From NCBI GenBank assembly GCA_910584055.1, contig CAJTZS010000032.1, positions 12,047 to 46,474 of the forward strand: a stretch of 34,428 nucleotides of DNA, written 5' to 3'. Source of the DNA: an uncultured Muribaculaceae bacterium. GTDB taxonomy: Bacteria > Bacteroidota > Bacteroidia > Bacteroidales > Muribaculaceae. This document shows, piece after piece, positions 24,931 to 32,320 of the stretch (positions within the stretch are counted from its first letter, which is position 1; every line of letters starts with the position of its first letter). The notes under the pieces are model-generated. The model made no database searches. It was not told the origin of the DNA and was given only the letters and a program-made list of their open reading frames with translations. Position numbers and translations under genes: made by a program.

Positions 24931-24963
24931 TAGAGTCGTATATTTGTATGACTCTATTAGTCC
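24924..24963. terminator. Perfect inverted repeat ending the PUL operon
   Basis: GGACTAATAGAGTC at 24924-24937 pairs perfectly with GACTCTATTAGTCC at 24950-24963; three more pairs (GTA/TAT with one G-T) close a 6-nt loop. The stop codon of the SGNH gene is inside the 5' arm. It sits between convergent genes (prfC ends at 24997), so it probably terminates in both directions, though there is no T-run on either side. Confidence 0.6.
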
Positions 24964-24996
24964 GCGTTCTAAGGTCATCTTGGCATTTTGGGGAAG

Positions 24997-26580
24997 CTAA
25001 AACTCGCTGGTGAAGTGGAAGCGGATCTTGGGGAAGTCGCTCTGGGCCATCTGGAGAACGTAGTTGCTGTCGGCAAGGAAGACATCGCGCCCTTCCTTGT
25101 CGGTGGCCATGAACTGATGCTTCCTCTTCTTGAACGCTTCCAACGCCTGTTCATCGTCGCTTTCGATCCAGCATGCCTTGTAGAGGCTGATGGGCTCCCA
25201 GCGGCATTGCGCCCCGTATTCGTGCAACAGACGGTATTGGATAACCTCAAACTGCAACTGCCCGACAGTGCCGATGATCTTGCGTCCGTTGAACTGGTTG
25301 GTGAACATCTGCGCCACTCCTTCGTCCATCAGCTGGTTGATGCCTTTGTCGAGTTGCTTGGATTTCATTGGGTCGGCATTCTCGATATATTTGAACATCT
25401 CCGGCGAGAAGCTCGGCAGCCCTTTGAAGTGGAGGATTTCACCTGAAGTAAGGGTGTCGCCGATCTTGAAGTTGCCGGTGTCGGGGATTCCGACGATGTC
25501 ACCTGGATATGCTTCATCCACGATGTTTTTCTTCTGCGCCATGAAGGCGGTAGGTGCGGCGAAGCGCATCATCTTCTCCGAACGGACGTGACGGTAGTTG
25601 ACGTTGCGTTCGAATTTGCCCGAGCATATCTTCACGAAGGCGATGCAGGAACGGTGGTTGGGGTCCATGTTGGCATGAATCTTGAACACGAATCCTGTGA
25701 ACCCTTCTTCCTGCGGTTTCACCTCCCTCTCCTGAGCCATGATCGGGCGTGGAGACGGCGCGATCTTTACGAAGCAGTCGAGAAGTTCCTTGACTCCGAA
25801 CGTGTTGAGGGCTGAACCGAAAAATACCGGCGCAACCTCGCCGCGCAGATATTCCTCAACATCGAAATCGGGGTATACACCTTCTATAAGTTCGAGGTCT
25901 TCGCGCAATTTGTCGGCATCTTGTTTCCCGACAAGTTCGTCGACTTCGGGGGAGTTGACATCATCAATTTCGATACGTTCGCTGATGGTCTGTTTGGATG
26001 GAGTGAAGAGGTCGAGACCATGCTCGTATATATTGTAGACACCCTTGAATTTCGCGCCTATGTTGATCGGCCAGGAGAGCGGACGTACCGAAATCTGGAG
26101 CTCTTTCTCCAGTTCATCGAGTATATCGAAGGGGTCGCGCCCCTCGCGGTCCAGTTTATTTACGAAAATTATCACCGGGGTTTTGCGCATGCGGCAGACC
26201 TCCATCAAGCGGCGGGTCTGTGTCTCCACACCTTTAGCCACATCGACCACGATAATAACGGAATCCACAGCCGTGAGTGTGCGGAACGTGTCTTCCGCAA
26301 AATCCTGGTGACCGGGGGTGTCAAGAATATTGATTTTATAATCACCATAGTTGAAACCCATTACGGATGTGGCCACGGATATTCCGCGCTGCTTCTCGAT
26401 TTCCATCCAGTCGGATGTGGCTGTTTTCTTTATCTTGTTGCTTTTCACCGCCCCGGCAACATGGATGGCTCCACCGAAAAGCAGCAACTTTTCGGTGAGC
26501 GTTGTCTTTCCCGCGTCAGGGTGGGAGATTATCGCAAAAGTGCGCCTGCGTTCTATTTCGTTGTTCAGTTCTTCGCTCAT
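24997..26580 (-). CDS. prfC: Peptide chain release factor 3 (GTPase)
   Basis: A 527-aa translational GTPase of normal RF-3 length. G1 is ISHPDAGKTTLTE (about residues 18-30), G3 DTPGHQDFAEDTF, G4 FVNKLDREGRDP, followed by the RF-3-type second domain (GVYNIYEHGLDLF) and C-terminal domain III (LQFEVIQYRLLHEYGAQCRWE). It removes RF1/RF2 from the ribosome after peptide release and contributes to quality control. The stop codon is TAG (24999-24997). Last gene of the operon DUF4924-rmlD-prfC; 9 nt separate it from rmlD. Confidence 0.95.
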   Translation of the reverse strand: MSEELNNEIERRRTFAIISHPDAGKTTLTEKLLLFGGAIHVAGAVKSNKIKKTATSDWMEIEKQRGISVATSVMGFNYGDYKINILDTPGHQDFAEDTFRTLTAVDSVIIVVDVAKGVETQTRRLMEVCRMRKTPVIIFVNKLDREGRDPFDILDELEKELQISVRPLSWPINIGAKFKGVYNIYEHGLDLFTPSKQTISERIEIDDVNSPEVDELVGKQDADKLREDLELIEGVYPDFDVEEYLRGEVAPVFFGSALNTFGVKELLDCFVKIAPSPRPIMAQEREVKPQEEGFTGFVFKIHANMDPNHRSCIAFVKICSGKFERNVNYRHVRSEKMMRFAAPTAFMAQKKNIVDEAYPGDIVGIPDTGNFKIGDTLTSGEILHFKGLPSFSPEMFKYIENADPMKSKQLDKGINQLMDEGVAQMFTNQFNGRKIIGTVGQLQFEVIQYRLLHEYGAQCRWEPISLYKACWIESDDEQALEAFKKRKHQFMATDKEGRDVFLADSNYVLQMAQSDFPKIRFHFTSEF

Positions 26581-26589
26581 AAAAAGGGA

Positions 26590-27447
26590 TTATTGCTTTT
26601 GAAGCTCTTTGATGCAACGCTGGAGTGAATCGCGCCAATAAGGAATCTCTATGCCGTAGTTGCGTTTGATCTTGTCCTTGCTGAGCACAGAATATGACGG
26701 GCGTTTGGCCGGAGTGGGATATTGAGCGGTGCGGATCGGGTTGACCTTTGTGTTCTTGCCGGTGATTTCGAAAATCGCTTTCGTGAAATCATACCAGGAT
26801 GCAACGCCCTCATTTGTGAAATGGTAGATTCCAGGTTGCCAACGTTCATGGCGTATCACCTGGTGGATGGCATGGGCGAGGTCTCCGGCATATGTCGGAG
26901 TGCCAATCTGATCGGAGACAACATTTATCTCATCCCGTTCGTCGGCAAGACGGAGCATTGTCTTCACGAAGTTGTTGCCGAACTCGGAATAAAGCCAAGC
27001 CGTGCGGATAATCATTGCATTGTTGCTGAATGACGTAAGCAGGCCTTCGCCTTCAAGTTTGGTGCGTCCGTAGATGCTTTGTGGATACGGCTCGTCGTTT
27101 TCCTCATAAGGACGGAAACTCTCTCCCGAGAAGACATAATCGGTGGAGATGTGTATCACTTTCATGCCATGCTTTGCGGCTGCCTGGCCGAGATTGCCCA
27201 CGGCACCTGTATTTATGGCGGCTGCCTTTAGGTCATCGGACTCGGCGCGGTCAACGGCTGTATAAGCAGCGCAGTTGATGACCATATCGACCGGATTGTC
27301 CTCGAAGAAGCGGCTGAGTGCCATGGAATCTGTGAGGTCGAGGGTATCCGCGTCAGTATAAATTGCTTCAATGGTGCTGTCACCATCCAATTCGCGCCTA
27401 AGCGCGTTTCCGAGCTGTCCGTAAGCTCCGGTAACCATTATTTTCAT
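26590..27447 (-). CDS. rmlD: dTDP-4-dehydrorhamnose reductase
   Basis: A 285-aa extended short-chain dehydrogenase. The NADPH-binding motif is VTGAYGQLGNALRREL (residues 5-20). Other family marks are DMVINCAAYTAVDRAE, HISTDYVFSGE, and the catalytic YGRTKLEGE (Tyr-x3-Lys). RmlD carries out the last step of dTDP-L-rhamnose synthesis, a precursor for surface polysaccharides. The other rml genes are not in the window. The gene lies 4 nt after the DUF4924 gene and 9 nt before prfC, so all three appear to be one transcript from the promoter at 28019-28049. Confidence 0.93.
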   Translation of the reverse strand: MKIMVTGAYGQLGNALRRELDGDSTIEAIYTDADTLDLTDSMALSRFFEDNPVDMVINCAAYTAVDRAESDDLKAAAINTGAVGNLGQAAAKHGMKVIHISTDYVFSGESFRPYEENDEPYPQSIYGRTKLEGEGLLTSFSNNAMIIRTAWLYSEFGNNFVKTMLRLADERDEINVVSDQIGTPTYAGDLAHAIHQVIRHERWQPGIYHFTNEGVASWYDFTKAIFEITGKNTKVNPIRTAQYPTPAKRPSYSVLSKDKIKRNYGIEIPYWRDSLQRCIKELQKQ

Positions 27448-27451
27448 ATCG

Positions 27452-28000
27452 TTATTCTTCTTCTAATTCGTTGTTATAATCTTTTTTGTAATAGCTTGAA
27501 AGCATCGCCAGAAAACGGGAGATCTGTTTTGCTGCCTGTGTTGTCTCCTCTGAAATCTCCTTCCCCTGAAGACGAAGCATTAGGATGCCATAGAGGGCAT
27601 CGAAGCATGATTCGAGTTCATCCTTCTTGTTCTCCCCGGCTTTGGCGCGAATTTCGACAATAAAGGGTAGGGTTTTGTAATACTCGGCGGCATATGGCGC
27701 GAACTTCGGGTTGTCAAGGAGACGGCTGTGAAGCAGTCGCAAGTCGATGAGCACATTCTTGTTGAGCTGGAGGTGACCGGATTTCTCCGCTCCCTCGCGG
27801 CGCATCATGTCGATCATCGACTCATACCATTCCCTCATGTCCTGACGCTGTCTGTCGTCAAGATTCGAATATTTGTCGATTATGTTTTCCTGAATCTTGT
27901 CGATGTCGAGACCGTAAGCACGGATAATGTCCTCGATCTGCCACATATAGAGCAGGTATTCGGCGATATTTTCTCTCTTCTTTAATGAAGCGGTTATCAT
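27452..28000 (-). CDS. DUF4924 family protein
   Basis: I recognise this as the DUF4924 family of Bacteroidales; function unknown. From the ATG at 28000 the product is 182 aa, mainly alpha-helical and charged (MITASLKKRENIAEYLLYMW at the N-terminus, LPFIVEIRAKAGENKKDELE further on), with an acidic end (NNELEEE). No signal peptide or membrane segment. A further in-frame ATG-type start at 28057 would begin upstream of the promoter's -7 box, so 28000 is preferred. First gene of the rmlD-prfC operon, with an 18-nt leader from the -7 box to the start. Confidence 0.85.
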   Translation of the reverse strand: MITASLKKRENIAEYLLYMWQIEDIIRAYGLDIDKIQENIIDKYSNLDDRQRQDMREWYESMIDMMRREGAEKSGHLQLNKNVLIDLRLLHSRLLDNPKFAPYAAEYYKTLPFIVEIRAKAGENKKDELESCFDALYGILMLRLQGKEISEETTQAAKQISRFLAMLSSYYKKDYNNELEEE

Positions 28001-28018
28001 AAGTTTCCAATTATTTTG

Positions 28019-28049
28019 CAAAATTACTAAAAATGTGCGATAGCGCAAA
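28019..28049 (-). promoter_or_regulatory. Consensus promoter of the DUF4924-rmlD-prfC operon
   Basis: On the minus strand, TTTG (28049-28046), a 19-nt spacer and TAATTTTG (28026-28019) give an exact -33/-7 pair. It lies 16 nt after the terminator of the upstream sigma gene and sets the DUF4924 start at 28000. Confidence 0.78.
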
Positions 28050-28064
28050 GTCACCAAATAAATT

Positions 28065-28088
28065 CCCCGACGGGAAGACCGTCGGGGA
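28065..28088 (-). terminator. Terminator of the first orphan ECF sigma gene
   Basis: A perfect 9-bp G/C-rich stem, CCCCGACGG with CCGTCGGGG, around a 5-nt loop. On the minus strand it is followed by AATTTATTT. It separates the ECF sigma gene from the DUF4924 promoter. Confidence 0.75.
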
Positions 28089-28135
28089 GAAAGTGATTTT
28101 GGTTTATATACGTGTAATTTTTAACAGCTTAATCT

Positions 28136-28642
28136 CTATCTGTAGTCTTTGAGCATTCCTTGCAGGCGTTTGCGGGCGAAGAATATGCGGCTTTTCACTG
28201 TGCCTAACGGAAGCCCCATCTTATCAGCTATTTCGCTGTATTTATATCCCGCGATATACATCGTGAAGGGGACTTTGTATTCCTTCGAGAATGAATTTAT
28301 GGCAACCGAAATCTCTTTGGCGGCGAAAGAGCCTTCAGGAGTGGTTAGTCCCGATTCCTGTGAGAGGTTGAGATGATACAGGTCTTCAGTGGTGTCAACT
28401 ACAGTCGCGCTGCGTACCTGACGGCGGTAGTTGTTGATGAAGATGTTGCGCATTATCGTGAACACCCAGCCTTTGAAATTGACATTGTCAACATACTTGG
28501 CTTCATTGTCGAGAACTTTGAGAGTGGTGTCTTGCACGAGGTCCTGTGCTGCATCTCGGTTGGAGGTGAGCTGACAGGCAAAATTGTAGAGGTTGCCCTG
28601 CAGCCCTAACAATCTTTGTTTGAATGATGATGTGTCAGCCAT
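28136..28642 (-). CDS. ECF RNA polymerase sigma factor (orphan)
   Basis: A 168-aa group 4 sigma factor. Region 2 (about 15-80) includes LQGNLYNFACQLT, AQDLVQDTTLKVL and the DNA-melting block NFKGWVFTIMRNIFINNYRR. Region 4 (about 115-165) has KVPFTMYIAGYKYSEIADKM and GTVKSRIFFARKRL, the helix-turn-helix. It is clearly paralogous to the gene at 33690 (roughly 60% of residues agree by eye, including whole blocks). It looks like the widespread Bacteroidales ECF of the EcfO type, from memory. No anti-sigma gene adjoins: the downstream neighbour has its own promoter after a terminator. Regulation must therefore come from a distant partner, or at the level of its expression. Confidence 0.9.
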   Translation of the reverse strand: MADTSSFKQRLLGLQGNLYNFACQLTSNRDAAQDLVQDTTLKVLDNEAKYVDNVNFKGWVFTIMRNIFINNYRRQVRSATVVDTTEDLYHLNLSQESGLTTPEGSFAAKEISVAINSFSKEYKVPFTMYIAGYKYSEIADKMGLPLGTVKSRIFFARKRLQGMLKDYR

Positions 28643-28846
28643 ATCGGTATAGTTTATAGGTGATCGGGTTTCGTGTCTTCGAACTCTGATCTTGACTCCG
28701 AAAGCCTTTATACTAATATAACAAGACCGGAAGAAATGTTATCATAATAATGTGTCAAAATTTGAATTTTTTTTGAAAAACGCCGTCTTTCCTTAATAGC
28801 TGTTAAAAAATAGGGTCATTTTAGCCGATAATTGTATTATTATGAT

Positions 28847-28854
28847 TAATTTTG
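28847..28854 (+). promoter_or_regulatory. -7 box (TAATTTTG) 4 nt before the FtsB-like gene
   Basis: TAATTTTG at 28847-28854 matches TAnnTTTG. The ATG at 28859 follows after four nucleotides, so the transcript would be leaderless. The -33 element is weak. Confidence 0.45.
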
Positions 28855-28858
28855 CAGA

Positions 28859-29164
28859 ATGAGCAAGAGGATAAAGAAGCTTAATTTCTGGGTTCGCCGC
28901 AAGTCGCATCTCACGCTGATTGCGGTGGGTTCGGTAGTTGTGCTCGTACTTTTCTTCAATGAGGATACATCCATGAAGCTCAATATGCAGTATCAGGAGG
29001 AGATAAAGTCCCTCAAGCGTCAGATCAGGGAATGCGAAGATTCCGCCGAGTGGTATCGGTCAAGGCGTGAGGCTCTTTATATCAACACTGAAGACCTGGA
29101 ACATGTGGTGAGGGAGCAATATCATATGCAGAGGTCAACGGAAGATGTGTATCTTATAAAATAA
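28859..29164 (+). CDS. FtsB/DivIC-like septum formation initiator protein
   Basis: A 101-aa bitopic protein: a short basic N-terminus (MSKRIKKLNFWVRRK), one membrane segment at about residues 18-33 (LTLIAVGSVVVLVLFF), a coiled coil at about 40-65 (YQEEIKSLKRQIRECEDSAE) and the family ending EDLEHVVREQYHMQRSTEDVYLI. The FtsB/DivIC family joins FtsL and FtsQ in the divisome at the inner membrane. The start at 28859 is close to a -7 box. The next gene starts 1 nt after its stop, so the two are probably cotranslated. Divergent from the ECF sigma gene. Confidence 0.85.
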   Translation: MSKRIKKLNFWVRRKSHLTLIAVGSVVVLVLFFNEDTSMKLNMQYQEEIKSLKRQIRECEDSAEWYRSRREALYINTEDLEHVVREQYHMQRSTEDVYLIK

Positions 29165-29165
29165 T

Positions 29166-29621
29166 ATGCGTAAAAATAAGACTACTCAAAAAAGATCGGG
29201 AAAGGAAATGGAGAAGCTTCGCCGCAAGGTCGAGGCAACGTCAACCATCGGTCTGATTTTCATAGCTGCCGGACTTGTGGCACCCTTTGGCGCGATTGAA
29301 AACAGCGTGATTGTGGAGGTTTGCAAGTGGGTCTTTGCTGCGGGAGCGTTGATTTATACCGTGGCGAGGATGATAAATGTGAACGATCCCGGAGATTCAT
29401 TGCGCTTGCGAAGGCTGCGCCGCATGGAGATGTGGGCAGGGTTCTGCTTTGTCGTCGCTTCCGGTTTCTGGTTTTATAATGCCCATCGGTTCGCGGGAAT
29501 CATCTTCTCTCTGCCGGTGATGAACAATACTATAGTTTTCACCTTGGCGGGTGCCGTTATTCAAGTCGTGGCATCGTGGATGATTTCAGCGCAAGCGAAG
29601 AAAGAAGGCGTTAGACATTAG
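29166..29621 (+). CDS. Four-TM membrane protein of unknown function
   Basis: A 151-aa membrane protein; I do not recognise a named family. A charged N-terminal helix (KRSGKEMEKLRRKVEA) precedes four hydrophobic segments at about residues 28-45, 51-68, 90-107 and 121-141. The last codons (VRH and the TAG stop) are already part of the heptad repeat tract that fills the spacer to coaX, so the end of this protein is likely shaped by repeat insertion. Its immediate coupling to the FtsB-like gene suggests an envelope role, but that is only context. Confidence 0.7.
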   Translation: MRKNKTTQKRSGKEMEKLRRKVEATSTIGLIFIAAGLVAPFGAIENSVIVEVCKWVFAAGALIYTVARMINVNDPGDSLRLRRLRRMEMWAGFCFVVASGFWFYNAHRFAGIIFSLPVMNNTIVFTLAGAVIQVVASWMISAQAKKEGVRH

Positions 29622-29650
29622 GCATTAAACATTTCACATTAAACATTACC
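29611..29650. repeat. Heptad repeats before coaX
   Basis: Units GGCGTTA, GACATTA, GGCATTA, AACATTT, CACATTA and AACATTA follow one another. They begin inside the 3' end of the upstream gene and stop about 7 nt before the GTG of coaX. Both spellings of the heptad (TTAGGC-rich as at 31711 and ACATTA-rich as at 1 and 9996) are present in this tract. Confidence 0.8.
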
Positions 29651-29656
29651 ATAAGG

Positions 29657-30439
29657 GTGAGGGTTCTGACCATTGACATAGGAAATACGGCTGTTAAGGG
29701 GAGTGTCTTTGAAGATGGCGCTTTTCTTGAGAGCATGCTTGCTGAAACTCCGGATTCAGATACCTTTTATCCATTTATAGAAAAATATCGGCCCGACGGG
29801 GCGATATGCTGCAGCGTGGGGAGGGATGTGACGGAATTCCTGCGCGGAATAGAGCGTTGGCTTGAAAGACCTGTGATGCAGCTGTCGCACGAGACTCCGC
29901 TTCCTATCGGTGTTGAGTATGCTTCCCGGAGCACACTCGGCCTTGACCGTATTGCCGCCGCGGCCGGAGCTTCCCTTGTGGCTAAAGAGGCTTTAGTGGT
30001 TGATGCCGGGACTGCCGTCACGCTGGATATAGTCGCCTCCAATAAGTTTCTTGGCGGCAATATATCTCCGGGTCTCAGACTTCGTTTCCGGTCGTTGAAC
30101 AAGTTCACCTCCCGGTTACCCCTGGTTTCTCCCTCCGGTGATGTCCCCGCATTCGGTTATGACACCGAGACGGCAATCAGAAGTGGTGTGGTGAACGGAA
30201 TCGTGTCGGAGATCATATCGGCTTTCAGGTCGGCGAAACGCGATTATCCCTCAATGAGGCTCCTCCTGACCGGAGGCGACGCTGATTTCCTCGCCCCGCT
30301 GATACGGCAACATGGCGAAGAACCAGAAATCGCACACTCTCTTGTGGGCAAGGGCCTTGAACGAATTTACTATAACGCTATAAATAACGATAATAATAAC
30401 AATAACGATAAAAACAATTCTCTCCCGTCAGATATATGA
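29657..30439 (+). CDS. coaX: Type III pantothenate kinase
   Basis: A 260-aa ASKHA-fold kinase. The phosphate-binding motif is DIGNTAVKG (residues 6-14). Other diagnostic parts are RSTLGLDRIAAAAGA (with GxDR) and VVDAGTAVTLD, followed by FLGGNISPGLRLR. Reaction: ATP-dependent phosphorylation of pantothenate, the first step of coenzyme A synthesis, cytoplasmic. The start is a GTG at 29657, immediately before the DIGNT strand. The C-terminus ends in an Asn/Asp-rich tail (NNDNNNNNDKNN) encoded by AAT/AAC repeats at 30383-30418, outside the fold. The stop overlaps the next ATG by 4 nt (ATGA), giving translational coupling. Confidence 0.92.
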   Translation: MRVLTIDIGNTAVKGSVFEDGAFLESMLAETPDSDTFYPFIEKYRPDGAICCSVGRDVTEFLRGIERWLERPVMQLSHETPLPIGVEYASRSTLGLDRIAAAAGASLVAKEALVVDAGTAVTLDIVASNKFLGGNISPGLRLRFRSLNKFTSRLPLVSPSGDVPAFGYDTETAIRSGVVNGIVSEIISAFRSAKRDYPSMRLLLTGGDADFLAPLIRQHGEEPEIAHSLVGKGLERIYYNAINNDNNNNNDKNNSLPSDI

Positions 30440-31710
30440 GCAAGATTAAAATTCTTTTGGCGGCTGCCTTTGTTGCCGCAGTTTCGGCCTCGGCCCAGAC
30501 ATCCTCTCCTTATTCGATGTATGGATACGGAATTATCGGTGACCGCGCGACATCACTCCAGCGCCAGATGGGAGGCGTGGGATACGCAATGAATTCCGGA
30601 AGACAGATTAATGTGATGAACCCCGCTTCTTATGCGGCCATCGACTCCCTGACATTTTTGTTTGACCTCGGCGCCGATGTGTCCATGCTCTGGAGCAAGG
30701 AGGGGAGCGCGAAGCAGTATTCCACCGGCGGCGGTGTAGATTATGTGACCATGCAGTTCCCTATCTGTAAGTTTATGGGCGGTTCTTTCGGTCTGTTGCC
30801 TTACAGCTCCGTAGGTTATGCGTTCGGTAATGAGATAAAGCACGGGGCGATGGAGAACAATGGTACCGGCGGCATCAACCAGCTTTATCTCGGACTCAGC
30901 GGCAAGGTTGCCGGTTTCTCGCTTGGCTTCAATGTGAGTTACGATTTCGGCAATATCATCAATGATGTCTTTGCCACCCCTACAGGATCTACGAGCCAGA
31001 CCAAGTTCGAACATGTGATGGAGATTCGCGACTGGAATATCAACATCGGGGCGCAGTACACCGCCCGCTGGAACCGCTGGAACAAACTTGTGGTCGGAGC
31101 TACCTATTCCCCACGCAAGACAATGAGGGGGAAGACCTGGGTTACATCGCAGGAGACATCGCAAGATCAAGTGCCCGATACGGTAGCATTCATGAAGATG
31201 AAGGACAAATATTTCAATCCGACATCGATAGGAGCCGGTATCAGCTATACTTACGAGAAAACCTACCGGCTGATGGTGGAGGCAGATGTCACGTGGCAGC
31301 AATGGAGCAAGGCCCCGTATTCCGCATTGTATAGTCCTGCCGATATAACCCAGCATCGTCCTGCAGAGGTTGTGGCGGCAGGAATGGATTTCAATGACCG
31401 CACGAAGTTTGCAGTCGGTGCCGAAGTGGTGCCCAAGCTTAGAGGTAATTATGGCGAGCGTATCGCATATCGCCTCGGCGGGTATTTCGCCAACGATTAC
31501 CTAAACATCAATGGAAGCAAGGTTAAGGAGATAGGCGTTACCTGCGGGGCCGGTTTCCCGACTCCTGAGGGTAAGACGCAGATTAATCTCGGGCTGGAAT
31601 GGAAGAGACGCTATGCTTCACCGAATAAGCTGATCGGTGAGAATTATCTCAACGTCACGTTGGGTGTGAACTTCAACGAGGTCTGGTTCTGGAAGCGTAA
31701 GATACGATAA
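30436..31710 (+). CDS. Outer membrane beta-barrel protein, FadL-like
   Basis: A 424-aa protein with a clear signal peptide (MSKIKILLAAAFVAAVSASA, cleavage before QTSS) and alternating amphipathic strands to the end (LNVTLGVNFNEVWFWKRKIR, with aromatic residues near the C-terminus). The N-terminal region (SSPYSMYGYGIIGD, GGVGYAMNSGRQINVMNPASYAAIDS) is a pattern common to FadL/OMPP1-like proteins of Bacteroidota. Likely a transporter for hydrophobic compounds or an assembly-type barrel; ligand unknown. It overlaps coaX by 4 nt and precedes lptC, so it belongs to an envelope-related operon. Confidence 0.7.
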   Translation: MSKIKILLAAAFVAAVSASAQTSSPYSMYGYGIIGDRATSLQRQMGGVGYAMNSGRQINVMNPASYAAIDSLTFLFDLGADVSMLWSKEGSAKQYSTGGGVDYVTMQFPICKFMGGSFGLLPYSSVGYAFGNEIKHGAMENNGTGGINQLYLGLSGKVAGFSLGFNVSYDFGNIINDVFATPTGSTSQTKFEHVMEIRDWNINIGAQYTARWNRWNKLVVGATYSPRKTMRGKTWVTSQETSQDQVPDTVAFMKMKDKYFNPTSIGAGISYTYEKTYRLMVEADVTWQQWSKAPYSALYSPADITQHRPAEVVAAGMDFNDRTKFAVGAEVVPKLRGNYGERIAYRLGGYFANDYLNINGSKVKEIGVTCGAGFPTPEGKTQINLGLEWKRRYASPNKLIGENYLNVTLGVNFNEVWFWKRKIR

Positions 31711-31765
31711 TTAGACTTTAGGCGTTAGGCGTTAGGCATTAGGCATTAGGTTTTAGGCTTTAGAT
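31711..31765. repeat. TTAGGC-type heptad repeats before lptC
   Basis: Seven or eight units based on TTAGGCG/TTAGGCA/TTAGGTT fill the whole spacer between the barrel gene stop and the lptC ATG. They end 6 nt before the start codon. The unit is a sister form of the ACATTAC heptads seen elsewhere, and both are mixed in the tract at 29611. Confidence 0.82.
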
Positions 31766-31771
31766 TATTAA

Positions 31772-32320
31772 ATGAGAGTGTTGACATGGTTGATGGTTCT
31801 GATACTGCTTCTTGCGGCTTGCCGTGAGGAGCGGAAGGTGGATGTGGCGGCAAGCCTTAATCCAGCTGTGATGGCAACGATGACCACCAAGAATATTTCG
31901 ACACTCATTTCCGATTCCGGGGTGATACAATATAAGATAGTGGCACCCCTGTGGCAGGTGTTTGACGAGGTGGACACTCCTTATTGGAATTTTCCTCAAG
32001 GTCTGTACCTGCAGAAATATGATCCGTATTTTCACGTTATTGCCACCGTGGCCTCTGATTCGGCGAAATATTTCAAGAATGAGCGTCTGTGGCGTCTTGA
32101 AGGACACGTTGAGATGACCAAGGTTCCTAAAGACCTTTTCCTTTCGGAGCGTGTGTTCTGGGACCAGCGCAAAGGGCAGATTTACAGCGATACGTTCATA
32201 CATATAGAGAATGCCACGCATGTGCTTGAAGGCACAGGATTCGTCTCAAATGAAAATCTAACCCAATACCGCATATTGAATCCGGAGGGAATATTCCCGG
32301 TTAATAAAGACAGCATATGA
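31772..32320 (+). CDS. lptC: LPS export protein LptC
   Basis: A 182-aa protein with a lipoprotein-type N-terminus (MRVLTWLMVLILLLAACREE, Cys17), then the LptC beta-jelly-roll: TLISDSGVIQYKIVAPLWQVF and RLWRLEGHVEMTKV with LFLSERVFWD. LptC receives lipopolysaccharide from the inner-membrane LptBFG complex and passes it to LptA. Bacteroidota LptC often has this lipoprotein form rather than the E. coli membrane anchor. The heptad repeat fills its upstream spacer. Its stop overlaps the next start (ATGA at 32317-32320). Confidence 0.88.
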   Translation: MRVLTWLMVLILLLAACREERKVDVAASLNPAVMATMTTKNISTLISDSGVIQYKIVAPLWQVFDEVDTPYWNFPQGLYLQKYDPYFHVIATVASDSAKYFKNERLWRLEGHVEMTKVPKDLFLSERVFWDQRKGQIYSDTFIHIENATHVLEGTGFVSNENLTQYRILNPEGIFPVNKDSI

